Shown piece after piece: positions 25,458-35,306 of a stretch of DNA of 64,000 nucleotides. Within the stretch, counting starts at the first letter, position 1, and every line of letters starts with the position of its first letter. The translations under genes were made by a program, and so were the position numbers. The notes under the pieces are model-generated. The model was given only the letters and a program-made list of their open reading frames with translations. It was not told the origin of the DNA and searched no databases. The stretch is taken from NCBI GenBank assembly GCA_902764825.1, contig CACWXL010000003.1:1-64000 (forward strand), given 5' to 3'. This stretch comes from Oscillospiraceae bacterium (GTDB lineage Bacteria; Bacillota; Clostridia; Saccharofermentanales; Saccharofermentanaceae).

Positions 25458-26504
25458 GTGTCTGAATTTAACGGAGCAACATTGATGATCACGGGTGGAA
25501 CGGGTTCTTTCGGTTCCACGGTTTTAAAGCATTTCCTGGAGACTGACATCGGTCAGATCAGGATCTTCTCAAGAGACGAGAAGAAGCAGGATGACATGAG
25601 GCATGAACTGCAGGCCAAGCATCCCGACTCTGCAGGAAAGGTAAAGTTCTATATCGGCGACGTAAGAGATCCGAGATCCGTTGCAGACGCAATGCCCGGT
25701 GTTGATTACATTTTCCACGCTGCAGCATTGAAGCAGGTTCCTTCCTGCGAATTCTTCCCGATGCAGGCTGTTAAGACAAACGTAGAGGGTACTGACAACG
25801 TTCTTCACGCTGCGATCGATGCAGGCGTTAAGAGGATCGTATGCCTCTCGACAGATAAGGCTGCTTATCCGATCAATGCAATGGGTATCTCAAAGGCCAT
25901 GATGGAGCACGTCATCTATGCCAATGCCCGTGTTGCTGCAGAGCGCGGCGGTACGGTCATCTGCTGCACAAGATACGGTAACGTTATGTGTTCAAGAGGC
26001 TCGGTAATCCCTCTTTTCATCGACCAGATAAAGAGCGGCAATCCTATTACTATCACAAATCCCGAGATGACACGTTTCCTCATGAATCTTGATGAAGCAG
26101 TCGATCTCGTACGTTTCGCATTCAACAACGCTAATCCGGGAGATCTCTTCATCCAGAAGGCAGATGCATCCACGATCGGCGATCTCGCGAAGGGCGTTCA
26201 GAAGCTCTTCGGCGATACAGGCACAAATGTCATCGGAACACGTCACGGCGAGAAGCTCTATGAGACTCTCATGACTCGTGAGGAGAGATTAAGATCCGAA
26301 GATATGGGCAAGTACTTCCGTGTTGCAGCTGACAACAGAGACCTTAACTACGATAAGTTCTTCGTACAGGGCAAGGTCGAGACACAGGCTGAGGAGAGCT
26401 ACACATCTCATAACACTGTAAGACTTGATGTTGACGGCGTAGTAAAGAAGATCTTAACAACAGATTATGTTCAAGAGGAACTGAACGGAATCAGCCACGT
26501 TTGA
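25458..26504 (+). CDS. capE: UDP-GlcNAc 4,6-dehydratase / 5-epimerase (CapE/FnlA type)
   Basis: First enzyme of UDP-N-acetyl-L-fucosamine synthesis. It has 348 residues and an extended SDR fold: NAD loop GGTGSFG at 13-19 and active-site stretch STDKAAYPINAMGISK at 131-146. In that stretch the usual catalytic Tyr is Met142 while Asp133, Lys134 and Lys146 remain, which is the pattern of the CapE/FnlA 5-inverting dehydratases. The start is GTG behind AAAGGAAG. capG and capF downstream complete the pathway. Confidence 0.9.
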   Translation: MSEFNGATLMITGGTGSFGSTVLKHFLETDIGQIRIFSRDEKKQDDMRHELQAKHPDSAGKVKFYIGDVRDPRSVADAMPGVDYIFHAAALKQVPSCEFFPMQAVKTNVEGTDNVLHAAIDAGVKRIVCLSTDKAAYPINAMGISKAMMEHVIYANARVAAERGGTVICCTRYGNVMCSRGSVIPLFIDQIKSGNPITITNPEMTRFLMNLDEAVDLVRFAFNNANPGDLFIQKADASTIGDLAKGVQKLFGDTGTNVIGTRHGEKLYETLMTREERLRSEDMGKYFRVAADNRDLNYDKFFVQGKVETQAEESYTSHNTVRLDVDGVVKKILTTDYVQEELNGISHV

Positions 26505-26519
26505 TCACAGGGGAAGTGT

Positions 26520-27083
26520 ATGAGAGATAAGCTTCTGTTAGTCGGTGCCGGCGGTTTTGGACGAGTCGTATTGGAACACGCGGTTCTTGAATACGATTGT
26601 GCATTCATCGATGACGGTCCCGAGATCGGAACTCTCGTAAACGGCACTCCCGTTATCGGCAGGACAACAGAACTCGGAAAGTTCATTTCCGAATATAAGC
26701 TCCTGATAGTTGCCATCGGCAACAATAAACTCCGCGAGAAGATCTACAAGGACGCAGAGAGCATAGGATATGGTTTCCCTAACATAATCGATCCTTCCGC
26801 ATATATAAGTCCCTTTGCGAAGATCGGAAAAGGCTGCGTGATCCTCAACAATGCCGTTGTCCAGAACAATGCGAAGATAGGCAATGGCGTGATCCTTAAT
26901 TCGGGCGTTGAAGCGCATCATGATTCCGTCATAGAAGACTGCTGTCTCATCTATGCCAATTCCGTAGTAAGAGCATTAACTCACGTGGGCAAGCGCGTAA
27001 GGATAGGATCGACGGTAACAATATCGACAGGTGCTTCAGTTCCGGATGATGCGGATATCGAAGACGGAACGGCAGTAAAGTAA
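26520..27083 (+). CDS. PglD-like sugar acyltransferase
   Basis: A 187-residue protein with an N-terminal Rossmann-like nucleotide-sugar domain (LLLVGAGGFGR at 5-15) and a C-terminal left-handed beta-helix of hexapeptide repeats (IGKGCVILNNAVVQNNAKIG, then NSGVEAHHDSVIEDCC). This is the layout of PglD/NeuD, which acetylate amino sugars using acetyl-CoA. It is inserted between capE and capG, so the product may be a modified UDP-sugar rather than plain FucNAc; this is an inference. The ATG follows AGGGGAAG. Confidence 0.85.
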   Translation: MRDKLLLVGAGGFGRVVLEHAVLEYDCAFIDDGPEIGTLVNGTPVIGRTTELGKFISEYKLLIVAIGNNKLREKIYKDAESIGYGFPNIIDPSAYISPFAKIGKGCVILNNAVVQNNAKIGNGVILNSGVEAHHDSVIEDCCLIYANSVVRALTHVGKRVRIGSTVTISTGASVPDDADIEDGTAVK

Positions 27084-27122
27084 AGATAGATAAACATCTA
27101 TATATCAGATTGGAGAAGTTTT

Positions 27123-28292
27123 ATGGGTGAAGCGAAATGGAAAGATAATGGAAAGATCAAGCTGATGATAATCGTGGGCACACGTCCCGAGATCATCCGT
27201 CTGGCAGCTGTTATCAAGAAGTGCAGAAAGTATTTCGATACGCTTCTTGTTCATACGGGCCAGAATTACGATTACAATCTCAACGGCGTATTTTTCAAGG
27301 ATCTGGAGCTTGAAGATCCTGAGCTCTATCTCGATGCGGTAGGCGCTGACTTGGGCGAGACGATGGGCAACATCATCGCTGCAAGCTATAAGGCCATGGC
27401 TGAACTTAAGCCTGATGCAGTACTCGTCCTTGGCGATACGAATTCCTGTCTTTCTGTCATTGGCGCGAAAAGACTTCACATCCCGATCTTCCACATGGAA
27501 GCCGGCAACAGATGCAAGGATGAGTGCCTTCCCGAAGAGACTAACCGCCGTATCGTAGATATCATCTCCGACGTTAATCTCGCATACAGCGAGCATGCGC
27601 GCCGTTATCTGGCTGACTGCGGACTCCCCAAGGAGAGAACTTACGTAACAGGTTCTCCTATGGCAGAAGTCCTCCGTATGAACCTGGACAAGATCAAGGC
27701 TTCAGACGTACACAGCAAGCTTGGTCTTGAGAAGGGAAGATACATTCTCCTCTCGGCTCACAGAGAAGAAAACATCGATACAGAGAAGAACTTTTTATCT
27801 CTCTTCACAGCTATTAATAAGATGGCAGAAAAGTACGATATGCCTATCCTCTATTCATGCCATCCCCGTTCAAGAAAGAGACTTGAGGCTTCCGGCTTCG
27901 AACTCGATAAGAGAGTCATTCAGCATGAGCCTTTGGGATTCCACGACTATAACTGCCTGCAGATGAATGCTTTTGCGGTTGTATCCGACAGCGGCACGCT
28001 TCCTGAAGAGAGCAGCTTCTTCACATCGATCGGCAATCCGTTCCCTGCGGTATGCATCAGGACTTCCACAGAGCGTCCTGAGGCGCTCGACAAGGGCTGC
28101 TTCATTCTCTCAGGCATCGACACGACCGGACTCCTCCAGGCAGTCGATACGGCCGTGGAAATGGTTAAGAACGGCGACAACGGAATCCCTGTTCCGGATT
28201 ACACGGATGAGAATGTATCCGATAAGGTAGTCAAGATCATCCAGTCTTATGTAGGCGTAGTAAATAAGATGGTCTGGAGGAAGGATTCATGA
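27123..28292 (+). CDS. capG: UDP-N-acetyl sugar 2-epimerase (CapG/FnlC type)
   Basis: Final enzyme of UDP-L-FucNAc synthesis (2-epimerisation). It has 389 residues in the WecB/CapG superfamily: GTRPEIIRLA at about 20-29, HTGQNYDYNLNGVFF, MEAGNRCKDECLPEETNRR and the C-terminal SDSGTLPEES motif. The RCKDECLPEE form points to CapG rather than ManNAc-forming WecB. Its stop overlaps the capF start by four bases. Confidence 0.9.
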   Translation: MGEAKWKDNGKIKLMIIVGTRPEIIRLAAVIKKCRKYFDTLLVHTGQNYDYNLNGVFFKDLELEDPELYLDAVGADLGETMGNIIAASYKAMAELKPDAVLVLGDTNSCLSVIGAKRLHIPIFHMEAGNRCKDECLPEETNRRIVDIISDVNLAYSEHARRYLADCGLPKERTYVTGSPMAEVLRMNLDKIKASDVHSKLGLEKGRYILLSAHREENIDTEKNFLSLFTAINKMAEKYDMPILYSCHPRSRKRLEASGFELDKRVIQHEPLGFHDYNCLQMNAFAVVSDSGTLPEESSFFTSIGNPFPAVCIRTSTERPEALDKGCFILSGIDTTGLLQAVDTAVEMVKNGDNGIPVPDYTDENVSDKVVKIIQSYVGVVNKMVWRKDS

Positions 28293-29485
28293 AGATCCTC
28301 GTAACAGGCGCAAAGGGCATGGTCGGCACCGCTCTTGTCAATAACCTGAAGAACATCAAAGACGGCAAGAACAAGACAAGACCGGGCATACAGATCGATG
28401 AGATCTACGAATATGACATCGATTCCACGCCTGCAGATCTCGATAATTACTGCAGGGACTGTGACTTCGTATTTAATCTTGCCGGTGTAAACCGCCCGAA
28501 GGATCCCGAAGAATTCATGAAGGGCAATTTCGGTTTTGCAAGCGAGCTTTTGGACTGCCTTAAAGCGCATGGCAACAAGGCAACGATAATGCTGAGTTCT
28601 TCAATTCAGGCAACACTTTCCGGACGCTTTGGCGATTCCGAATACGGCCGCAGCAAGAAGGCCGGTGAGGATCTTTTCTTCTTCTACGGTGAAGAGACCG
28701 GCGCGAAGGTCGCAGTATACCGTTTCCCTAATCTCATGGGTCATTCAAGACCAAAGTACAATTCCGCGGTATCCACATTCTGCTGGGCCGTTGCAAATGA
28801 TGAGGAATTCACGGTTAACGACCGTTCAACAGAACTTGAACTCCTTTATATCGACGACCTTGTAGAAGGCATGTTCGATCTTTTGGAAGGCAAGGAACAG
28901 CACTGCGAATTTGACGGTGTTGAGACCGTTGCAAAAGAAGACGGCAGATTCTGCTTTGTTCCCGTAACACACAAGGTTACTCTTGGCGAGATCGTTGATC
29001 TCTTAGAGCAGTTTAAGAACCAGCCTAAGACACTTATGATGCCCAAGATGCCTGACGGATCTTTTGCCAAGAAACTCTACAGCCTTTATCTTTCTTATCT
29101 TCCCGCAGACAAGTTCAAGTATGCTCTGAAGATGAATGTCGATGACAGGGGTTCATTTACCGAACTCGTTCATACAGAAGACTGCGGCCAGGTATCGATC
29201 AACATAAGCAAGCCCGGCATTACAAAGGGCCAGCACTGGCACAATTCCAAGTGGGAGCTCTTCATAGTCGTCAAGGGACATGCCCTTATTCAGGAGCGCA
29301 ATATCAACACCGGTGAGACGGTTGAATTTGACGTGTCCGGAGATAAGATCGAAGCGGTCCACATGATACCCGGCTGGACGCATAACATCATCAATCTGTC
29401 TGATACCGAAGACCTCGTAACGGTCATGACCTGCAACGAGATCTTTAATCCTGACAGACCTGATACATTTTTCGAGAAGGTGTAA
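28289..29485 (+). CDS. capF: CapF/FnlB-type bifunctional NAD(P)-dependent reductase-cupin
   Basis: Middle enzyme of UDP-L-FucNAc synthesis. It has 398 residues: an SDR domain (VTGAKGMVGTALV at 4-16, a YGRSKKAGED stretch near 118-127) and a C-terminal cupin (QHWHNSKWELFIVVKG, then HMIPGWTHNI) with metal-binding histidines. This two-domain layout is specific for CapF. The capG overlap ensures coupled expression. Confidence 0.92.
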   Translation: MKILVTGAKGMVGTALVNNLKNIKDGKNKTRPGIQIDEIYEYDIDSTPADLDNYCRDCDFVFNLAGVNRPKDPEEFMKGNFGFASELLDCLKAHGNKATIMLSSSIQATLSGRFGDSEYGRSKKAGEDLFFFYGEETGAKVAVYRFPNLMGHSRPKYNSAVSTFCWAVANDEEFTVNDRSTELELLYIDDLVEGMFDLLEGKEQHCEFDGVETVAKEDGRFCFVPVTHKVTLGEIVDLLEQFKNQPKTLMMPKMPDGSFAKKLYSLYLSYLPADKFKYALKMNVDDRGSFTELVHTEDCGQVSINISKPGITKGQHWHNSKWELFIVVKGHALIQERNINTGETVEFDVSGDKIEAVHMIPGWTHNIINLSDTEDLVTVMTCNEIFNPDRPDTFFEKV

Positions 29486-29502
29486 AGGGAAAAAGGGATT
29501 AT

Positions 29503-30606
29503 ATGGATGACAGGCAGATAAAAGTTCTCATGATGGTTCCGAATCTCCGCGTTTCAAGCGGCGTTACGAACTTCGTGATGAATTATTACCGGAATGTCGA
29601 TCACAAGAAGGTCAAGATCGATATCGTTACGCTGTCATATGTCGAATCTCCGTATATCGATGAAGTAAAGGCGAACGGCTCGGAGGTGTTCTTCCTGGGA
29701 CCTCTTCTTGAGCATCCTGTTAAGCATATCAGGCTCGCGAAAAAAGTGATCGCCGAACATGACTACGATATCATCCATGACAATATCATCTTAAAGTCCC
29801 TGCCGATAATGAAATATGCGAAGAAAAAGGTCCCCGTAAGGATCCTTCATTCTCACGCGATAAACTTAGGCGAGACAGGCATCAAGGAGAAGATCAACAG
29901 GCTCCTTCTGCCGCTTCTGTTAAAGAAAGCAACGCATTTTACGGCATGTTCTTCCGTAGCCGGCAAAGCAATGTTCGGCGATAAGGAATTTACCGTCATT
30001 CCGAACATCATAGACACTGATGTCTTAAAGTTTGACAGCGTTAAGCGTGATGAGATCCGCGCGAAGGAGAACGTTGCGAAGAAATATGTTGTCGGCACTG
30101 TCGGAAGAGTTGCAGAAGCCAAGAATCCGATCTTTGCATTAAACGTGATGGAAGAAGTCCTGAAGAGAAGATCTGACATTGAATACTGGTGGATCGGAAG
30201 CGGCCCTCTCGAAGGACAGCTCAAAAACTCCATAGAGGAAAAGGGGCTTTCTGACAGGGTGCGTATGCTCGGAAGCAGAGATGATCTTAATTATCTTTAC
30301 CAGGGAATGGATACCTTCTTTCTGCCGAGCAAAGGCGAAGGCTTCGGCCTTGCATGCATAGAGGCTGAGGCATCAGGGCTTCCCTGTGTAGTCTCATCCA
30401 ATTTTCCGTCCGAAGTAAACATAACGGGAGATGTAACTTTCCTTCCGCTCGAAGACAGTGTTGATTCCTGGGCTTCTGCGATAATCAATGCGATCGACAG
30501 GAAGACTGACCGCGAAGGCGCGAACAGGATATTAAGAGACAGCTCTTATTCAAAGGCAGGTTCAGGCAACATGCTGACAGATTATTATGAAAGCGTGCTG
30601 TCTTAA
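29503..30606 (+). CDS. Glycosyltransferase, GT4 type
   Basis: A 367-residue GT-B fold transferase. The N-terminus has MVPNLRVSSGVTNFVMNYYR, and the C-terminal donor domain has VGRVAEAKNP, GSGPL and the E-x7-E motif PSKGEGFGLACIEAEASGLP. It adds one sugar of the repeat unit to a lipid-linked precursor in the cytoplasm; donor and acceptor are unknown. It is 17 bases after capF. Confidence 0.88.
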   Translation: MDDRQIKVLMMVPNLRVSSGVTNFVMNYYRNVDHKKVKIDIVTLSYVESPYIDEVKANGSEVFFLGPLLEHPVKHIRLAKKVIAEHDYDIIHDNIILKSLPIMKYAKKKVPVRILHSHAINLGETGIKEKINRLLLPLLLKKATHFTACSSVAGKAMFGDKEFTVIPNIIDTDVLKFDSVKRDEIRAKENVAKKYVVGTVGRVAEAKNPIFALNVMEEVLKRRSDIEYWWIGSGPLEGQLKNSIEEKGLSDRVRMLGSRDDLNYLYQGMDTFFLPSKGEGFGLACIEAEASGLPCVVSSNFPSEVNITGDVTFLPLEDSVDSWASAIINAIDRKTDREGANRILRDSSYSKAGSGNMLTDYYESVLS

Positions 30607-30622
30607 GGGGGAGAACAAATAA

Positions 30623-31885
30623 ATGGCTTACAATATCGTTTTGATCGCCGGAAGTTACTATCCTAACTTTTCTGCGACAGGAAACTGCATATATCAGATC
30701 GCAAAGTGCTTTGTGGACAAAGGACATAATGTCTACATGCTCAGCGAGAGCCCCGACGGCAATGAGAGCTTCGTTGAGTACGAAGGACAGAAGATATACC
30801 GCGCGACCAGCAGGAGACTCAAGGATCTCCAGATGAGACGCGAACTGAATGAGCATTCTTTATACGGCAAGGGAAGGATCATCTTAAACAAGATCTACTG
30901 GGCATTGGTAAAGCTCTTTACGAGAAGCGGAATGGAAGAGGGCCTAGTGAAAGGCTTTTACAAAAGGCTTGAAGACCTTCGCGCAAGCGGACTTAAGATA
31001 GACTGCGTAGTTCCGTGCTGCATGCCTGTTGAAGGCGTAAAGGCCGGTTATCTGTTCTGCAGCAAATATAACATCCCGCTGTTCCCGCTCCTTTACGACA
31101 GATACAGTGATAACAGGGATTTCTTCCGCTTCACATGGACCCACAAGCTTAAGAGAAGATATGCGGAGAACTATGAGAAGAAGATGTTCGACTGTTCTTC
31201 GATGGTCTATTACATCGATAACTGGAAGCCTTATTTCGAGAAATATAAGAGAGACAACACTTTAAGAGTAGAGCATCCGCTGGTCGTAAAAAGACCTGCT
31301 GTCGAGCCTCTTGCATTAAGAGAACCCACGAAGATAAATGCGATCTACCAGGGTGAGATCAACCATCAGATGAGACCGCCGCAGGCAATGCTCACGGCTT
31401 TTTCGAAGATAGGGGCGACAGATCATGACGTAAGCCTTCATATCTTCGCAAGAGGCAACGGAGTTGAGGACGTCGAGAAGGCTCAGGCGGCAGATCCGAA
31501 GGCAATTAAATTCTATGGCAAAGTCGGCAAGACGGAAGCAGACAGATATTATGCTTCCGCAAATATCCAGATAATCCTCGCAAACAGAGACAAAGAGATC
31601 GTATCGAGCAAGATCTTCGAGAGTGTTGCATCAGGCTACCCGATAGTGTATTTCTATTTCTCCGAGGAGGAGCTGTCATACGGACTTCTTAAGAAATATC
31701 CGCTGGTTCTTTTCGTGCGCCAGGATAAGGTGGAGGAAGAGACTGAAAAGATCCGCGAATGGATGTATGCCAACTGTGATAAGCGTGTTGATTTCGATAT
31801 CGTCAGCAAAGCATATGACGATGCTACGCCGGATATGGTCGTAGACACTTCGATAGATATCCTGAACAAGATCGGGAGGAACTGA
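30623..31885 (+). CDS. Putative glycosyltransferase, GT-B fold
   Basis: A 420-residue protein with a GT4-like N-terminus (LIAGSYYPNFSATGNCIYQI, then KCFVDKGHNVYMLS). The C-terminal part (IYQGEINHQMRPPQAML, then KFYGKVGKTEADRYYASANI) looks like a donor domain. The usual E-x7-E is replaced by SSKIFESVASGYP, so the family fit is looser than for its neighbours. It is in the same transcript, 16 bases after the preceding gene. Confidence 0.75.
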   Translation: MAYNIVLIAGSYYPNFSATGNCIYQIAKCFVDKGHNVYMLSESPDGNESFVEYEGQKIYRATSRRLKDLQMRRELNEHSLYGKGRIILNKIYWALVKLFTRSGMEEGLVKGFYKRLEDLRASGLKIDCVVPCCMPVEGVKAGYLFCSKYNIPLFPLLYDRYSDNRDFFRFTWTHKLKRRYAENYEKKMFDCSSMVYYIDNWKPYFEKYKRDNTLRVEHPLVVKRPAVEPLALREPTKINAIYQGEINHQMRPPQAMLTAFSKIGATDHDVSLHIFARGNGVEDVEKAQAADPKAIKFYGKVGKTEADRYYASANIQIILANRDKEIVSSKIFESVASGYPIVYFYFSEEELSYGLLKKYPLVLFVRQDKVEEETEKIREWMYANCDKRVDFDIVSKAYDDATPDMVVDTSIDILNKIGRN

Positions 31886-31889
31886 CAGG

Positions 31890-32684
31890 ATGAGAGAAAT
31901 AGATATTCCTGAAGCAAAAAAGATGATGCTCGACATACTGAAGACCGTTGCGAAATTCTGTGACGATAATAACCTTCGTTACTTTATCTTCTACGGTACA
32001 TATCTCGGCGCGTTAAGGCATAAGGGCTATATCCCGTGGGATGATGACATCGACATAGCAATGCCGAGGCCCGACTATGAGAAGTTCCTCGAAATATTCA
32101 AGGCAGAAAACCTCTCTGTCTGGACATGGCGCAAGGACAACAAATATCTTCTTCCGTTCGCGAAGGTTTACGATACGAGGACTGAAGTTCACGAGAATGC
32201 AGACTTCGGTGAGACGTTCGGCGTTAACATCGACATATTTCCTTTGGACGGACTTCCTGCAAAGCAGAGCCAGATCAAGAGAAGAGTCGAATACATGCGC
32301 TTTTGCTGGGGCATGCAGGTAGCAGCTACTATCGTGGATTATTCGAAAAGATCGAAGAAGAAGAGAATGCAGTTAGGCCTCATGAAGGCTTTCTATAAAG
32401 TGTTCCCCGTACAGCACTATCTTACGGGAAGAACGGAAAAGCATGCGAAGAAATACGATTTCGACACATCGGAATATGTTGCATGCCTTGTATGGGGCGA
32501 CGGAATGAAGGAAGTGTTCCACAGGGAGTCGCTCTTCCCGCCGAGAATGGTTCAGTTCGAGGATGCCGAATTCAAGGCGCCTGCGACCGATGAATGCTTA
32601 AGGGTACTGTTCGGCGATTACATGCAGCTCCCGCCTGAAGATCAGCGCCGCTGCCACGCGCCGAAGATCAACTGGAAAGAATGA
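31890..32684 (+). CDS. LicD family phosphotransferase, second copy
   Basis: A 264-residue LicD protein with core GTYLGALRHKGYIPWDDDID at about 36-55. It shares the fold and motif with the copy at 24575 but diverges elsewhere, so the two probably modify different positions or acceptors. It sits between two glycosyltransferase genes and starts four bases after the previous stop. Confidence 0.88.
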   Translation: MREIDIPEAKKMMLDILKTVAKFCDDNNLRYFIFYGTYLGALRHKGYIPWDDDIDIAMPRPDYEKFLEIFKAENLSVWTWRKDNKYLLPFAKVYDTRTEVHENADFGETFGVNIDIFPLDGLPAKQSQIKRRVEYMRFCWGMQVAATIVDYSKRSKKKRMQLGLMKAFYKVFPVQHYLTGRTEKHAKKYDFDTSEYVACLVWGDGMKEVFHRESLFPPRMVQFEDAEFKAPATDECLRVLFGDYMQLPPEDQRRCHAPKINWKE

Positions 32685-32717
32685 ACTTAAGGATTTGAGT
32701 TAAGGAAAAGCGCAAAA

Positions 32718-33908
32718 ATGAAAATCTTAGAGATCAACACAGTCAATTTCGGAAGCACGGGTCACATCATGCTTCAGATTGCAGATCTTGCAAGATCGGA
32801 AGGACACGAAGCCGTCTGCTGTTTTTACGCGCGCAGGAATAAGCCTGCTGATGCCAATACCATCTACATCGGCAACAAGATAACTCATAATCTCCATAAG
32901 AAGTTCAGCAAATACACAGGCTACAACGGATGCCTGTCGATCATTTCAACATGGAACTTTCTGCGCAAGGTAAAGAAGTTCGGTCCGGATATCATCCATC
33001 TGCATAATCTCCACGACCGCTTCATAAATGTCCCGATGCTCTTTAAGTTCATCAAGAAGAACAACATAAAGGTCGTCTGGACGCTTCACGACTGCTGGTC
33101 ATTCACGGGACAGTGCGTGCATTTTACTATCGCAGGATGCGACAAGTGGAAGATGGGGTGCCACGACTGCCCCCAGATACATGTCTATCCCGCATCGAAT
33201 GTCGACCGCACAAAGAAGATGTGGGAATTGAAGAAGAAGTGGTTCACCGGCGTAAAAGACATGACCATCGTTACGCCGTCTTACTGGCTTTCTGATCTCG
33301 TTAAGAAATCCTATCTTAAGGATTATCCCGTTAAGGTGATCAACAACGGAATAGATCTTAGTGTTTTTAAGCCCACAGCAGGTGATTTCCGCGCGAAGAA
33401 TCATCTGGACGGTAAATTCATCATATTAGGTGCTGCATCGATCTGGGAAGACCGCAAGGGCATAGACGTCTTCATTGAACTGGCAAAGCGGTTAGACGAC
33501 AGGTTCAGGATCGTTCTTGTCGGAACAGATGACGAAGTCGACAAGATCCTGCCCGATAATATCATCTCGATCCACAGGACTTCCAACCAAAAGGAACTGG
33601 CAGAACTCTATACGGCGGCCGATCTTTTCTTTAATCCGTCGAGAGAAGAGAACTATCCGACAGTAAACATGGAAGCTATTGCCTGCGGAACGCCCGTAAT
33701 GACGTTTAAGACAGGCGGCAGTCCTGAGATCCCTGATGATAGGACCGGCGTTGTTGTCGAAGACGATATCGATGCCGTAGAACAAAAGATAATAAGCATA
33801 TGTGAGACCGGACCGTTTGATCCGTCGGCTTTTGAGCAAAGGGCGAAGTCATTCTCGGCGGATGATAAATTTGCCGAGTATTTAAAGTTGTTTGCCGCAA
33901 ATGAGTAG
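32718..33908 (+). CDS. Glycosyltransferase, GT4 type (WcaC-like)
   Basis: A 396-residue GT-B transferase. The N-terminal ILEINTVNFGSTGHIMLQIA and the TLHDCWSFTGQCVHF segment are typical for capsule GT4 enzymes. The donor domain carries NNGIDLSVFKP, GAASIWEDRKG and FFNPSREENYPTVNMEAIAC with E-x7-E. The specific sugar is not readable. Confidence 0.9.
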   Translation: MKILEINTVNFGSTGHIMLQIADLARSEGHEAVCCFYARRNKPADANTIYIGNKITHNLHKKFSKYTGYNGCLSIISTWNFLRKVKKFGPDIIHLHNLHDRFINVPMLFKFIKKNNIKVVWTLHDCWSFTGQCVHFTIAGCDKWKMGCHDCPQIHVYPASNVDRTKKMWELKKKWFTGVKDMTIVTPSYWLSDLVKKSYLKDYPVKVINNGIDLSVFKPTAGDFRAKNHLDGKFIILGAASIWEDRKGIDVFIELAKRLDDRFRIVLVGTDDEVDKILPDNIISIHRTSNQKELAELYTAADLFFNPSREENYPTVNMEAIACGTPVMTFKTGGSPEIPDDRTGVVVEDDIDAVEQKIISICETGPFDPSAFEQRAKSFSADDKFAEYLKLFAANE

Positions 33909-33956
33909 AGCCGTTATGGTAAAATCTGGTTTCATAAATTACAGAGGCATAGGGAA

Positions 33957-35270
33957 ATGACAAGTAAAGTAGCAAGGAACGCATCGTGGATCATAGGCTG
34001 TAAATTAGTGCAGTCCATTCTCGGATTCGTTCTTAATATGCTCACGGCAAGATTCTTAGGCAAATCGAGCTTCGGTTCTATTACATACGCGATGGCAGTG
34101 GTCTCATTTGTTGTTCCGCTGATGAGACTGGGATTCGGAAACATAATGGTACAGGAGATCGTCCAGCATCCCGAACGTGAAGGAAAAGCGATGGGAACAG
34201 GCGTTTTCCTCAATCTCGTATCGGCATTCGCCTGCATCGCGGGTGTTACCGCATTCGCATATGTAGCTAACCCCGGAGAGACAGAGACCGTTATCATCTG
34301 CGCTCTTTACGGCGTAAAGTTGATCTTCGAAGCAACGGACCTCATGTCATACTGGTATCAGGCAAAACTGATGGCCAAGTATTCATCGGTCATAAGCCTT
34401 ATAGTCCATTTCGCGGTCCTGGGATACAAGATATATATCCTTGCATCATCCAAGAGCGTTTACTGGTTTGCAGTCACATCCGCGCTGGAGTATTTATTGT
34501 GCTCTGTCGGAATGTATATCATCTATCACATAAAGAAGACGCAAAAGCTTTCTGTCTCGCTTAAGCTGGGAAAGGAACTGATCAATAAAGGTAAGCATTA
34601 CATCCTGTCTTCGATGATGGTAATGATCTTTGCAGAGACAGATAAGATCATGCTAAAGGGCCTAATCGACAGTTCGGCGACTGCTCTTTATTCGACGGCA
34701 ACGATCCTTGCCGGTGCTACGGGATTCTTCTTTGCGGCGATCATCGATTCATTCAGACCGTGGATCTTCGAAGCTCAGAAGAATGATGAAGAACTGTTTA
34801 AAAAGCGCCTTAAGATGCTCTATTCGTTCATAATCTACCTCTCGCTTCTGCAGAGTATCGTAATGACTGTATTTGCAAAGCCGATCGTTCTCCTTACCTA
34901 TGGAGAGCAGTATTACGAGTCGATCGGAGCCCTTCAGATAGTGGTCTGGTATACGACATTCTCTTACTTAGGCTCAGTACGCAATATCTGGATCCTTGCA
35001 AACGATAAGCAGAAATATCTCTGGTTGATCAATCTTTTCGGAGCAGGCGCAAATGTCGTCTTAAACGTAACTCTTATCCCTCTCATGGGAATCTACGGAG
35101 CAGCCATAGCTTCTCTGGTCACGCAGATCTTTACCAACGTTATCGTTGGCTACATCATCAAGCCCATCCGTCCCAATAATGCGATCATGATGAGCAGCCT
35201 TAATCCTAACTGCTGTCTTGAAGCGATAAGAAAGCTTCTCAAGAAGGAACCCAAGACCGGGAAGAAGTGA
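33957..35270 (+). CDS. Oligosaccharide flippase (Wzx/PST family)
   Basis: A 437-residue polytopic membrane protein, about 12 helices, with the N-terminus RNASWIIGCKLVQSILGFVL typical of Wzx/RfbX flippases. It should move the lipid-linked repeat unit across the membrane. No Wzy polymerase, initiating phosphoglycosyltransferase or chain-length regulator is present in the window, so these must be elsewhere or the product is not polymerised. Confidence 0.88.
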   Translation: MTSKVARNASWIIGCKLVQSILGFVLNMLTARFLGKSSFGSITYAMAVVSFVVPLMRLGFGNIMVQEIVQHPEREGKAMGTGVFLNLVSAFACIAGVTAFAYVANPGETETVIICALYGVKLIFEATDLMSYWYQAKLMAKYSSVISLIVHFAVLGYKIYILASSKSVYWFAVTSALEYLLCSVGMYIIYHIKKTQKLSVSLKLGKELINKGKHYILSSMMVMIFAETDKIMLKGLIDSSATALYSTATILAGATGFFFAAIIDSFRPWIFEAQKNDEELFKKRLKMLYSFIIYLSLLQSIVMTVFAKPIVLLTYGEQYYESIGALQIVVWYTTFSYLGSVRNIWILANDKQKYLWLINLFGAGANVVLNVTLIPLMGIYGAAIASLVTQIFTNVIVGYIIKPIRPNNAIMMSSLNPNCCLEAIRKLLKKEPKTGKK

Positions 35271-35306
35271 CCGGAACTGCCGGATGTTGAAAGGTGTTTT
35301 AGCGCT

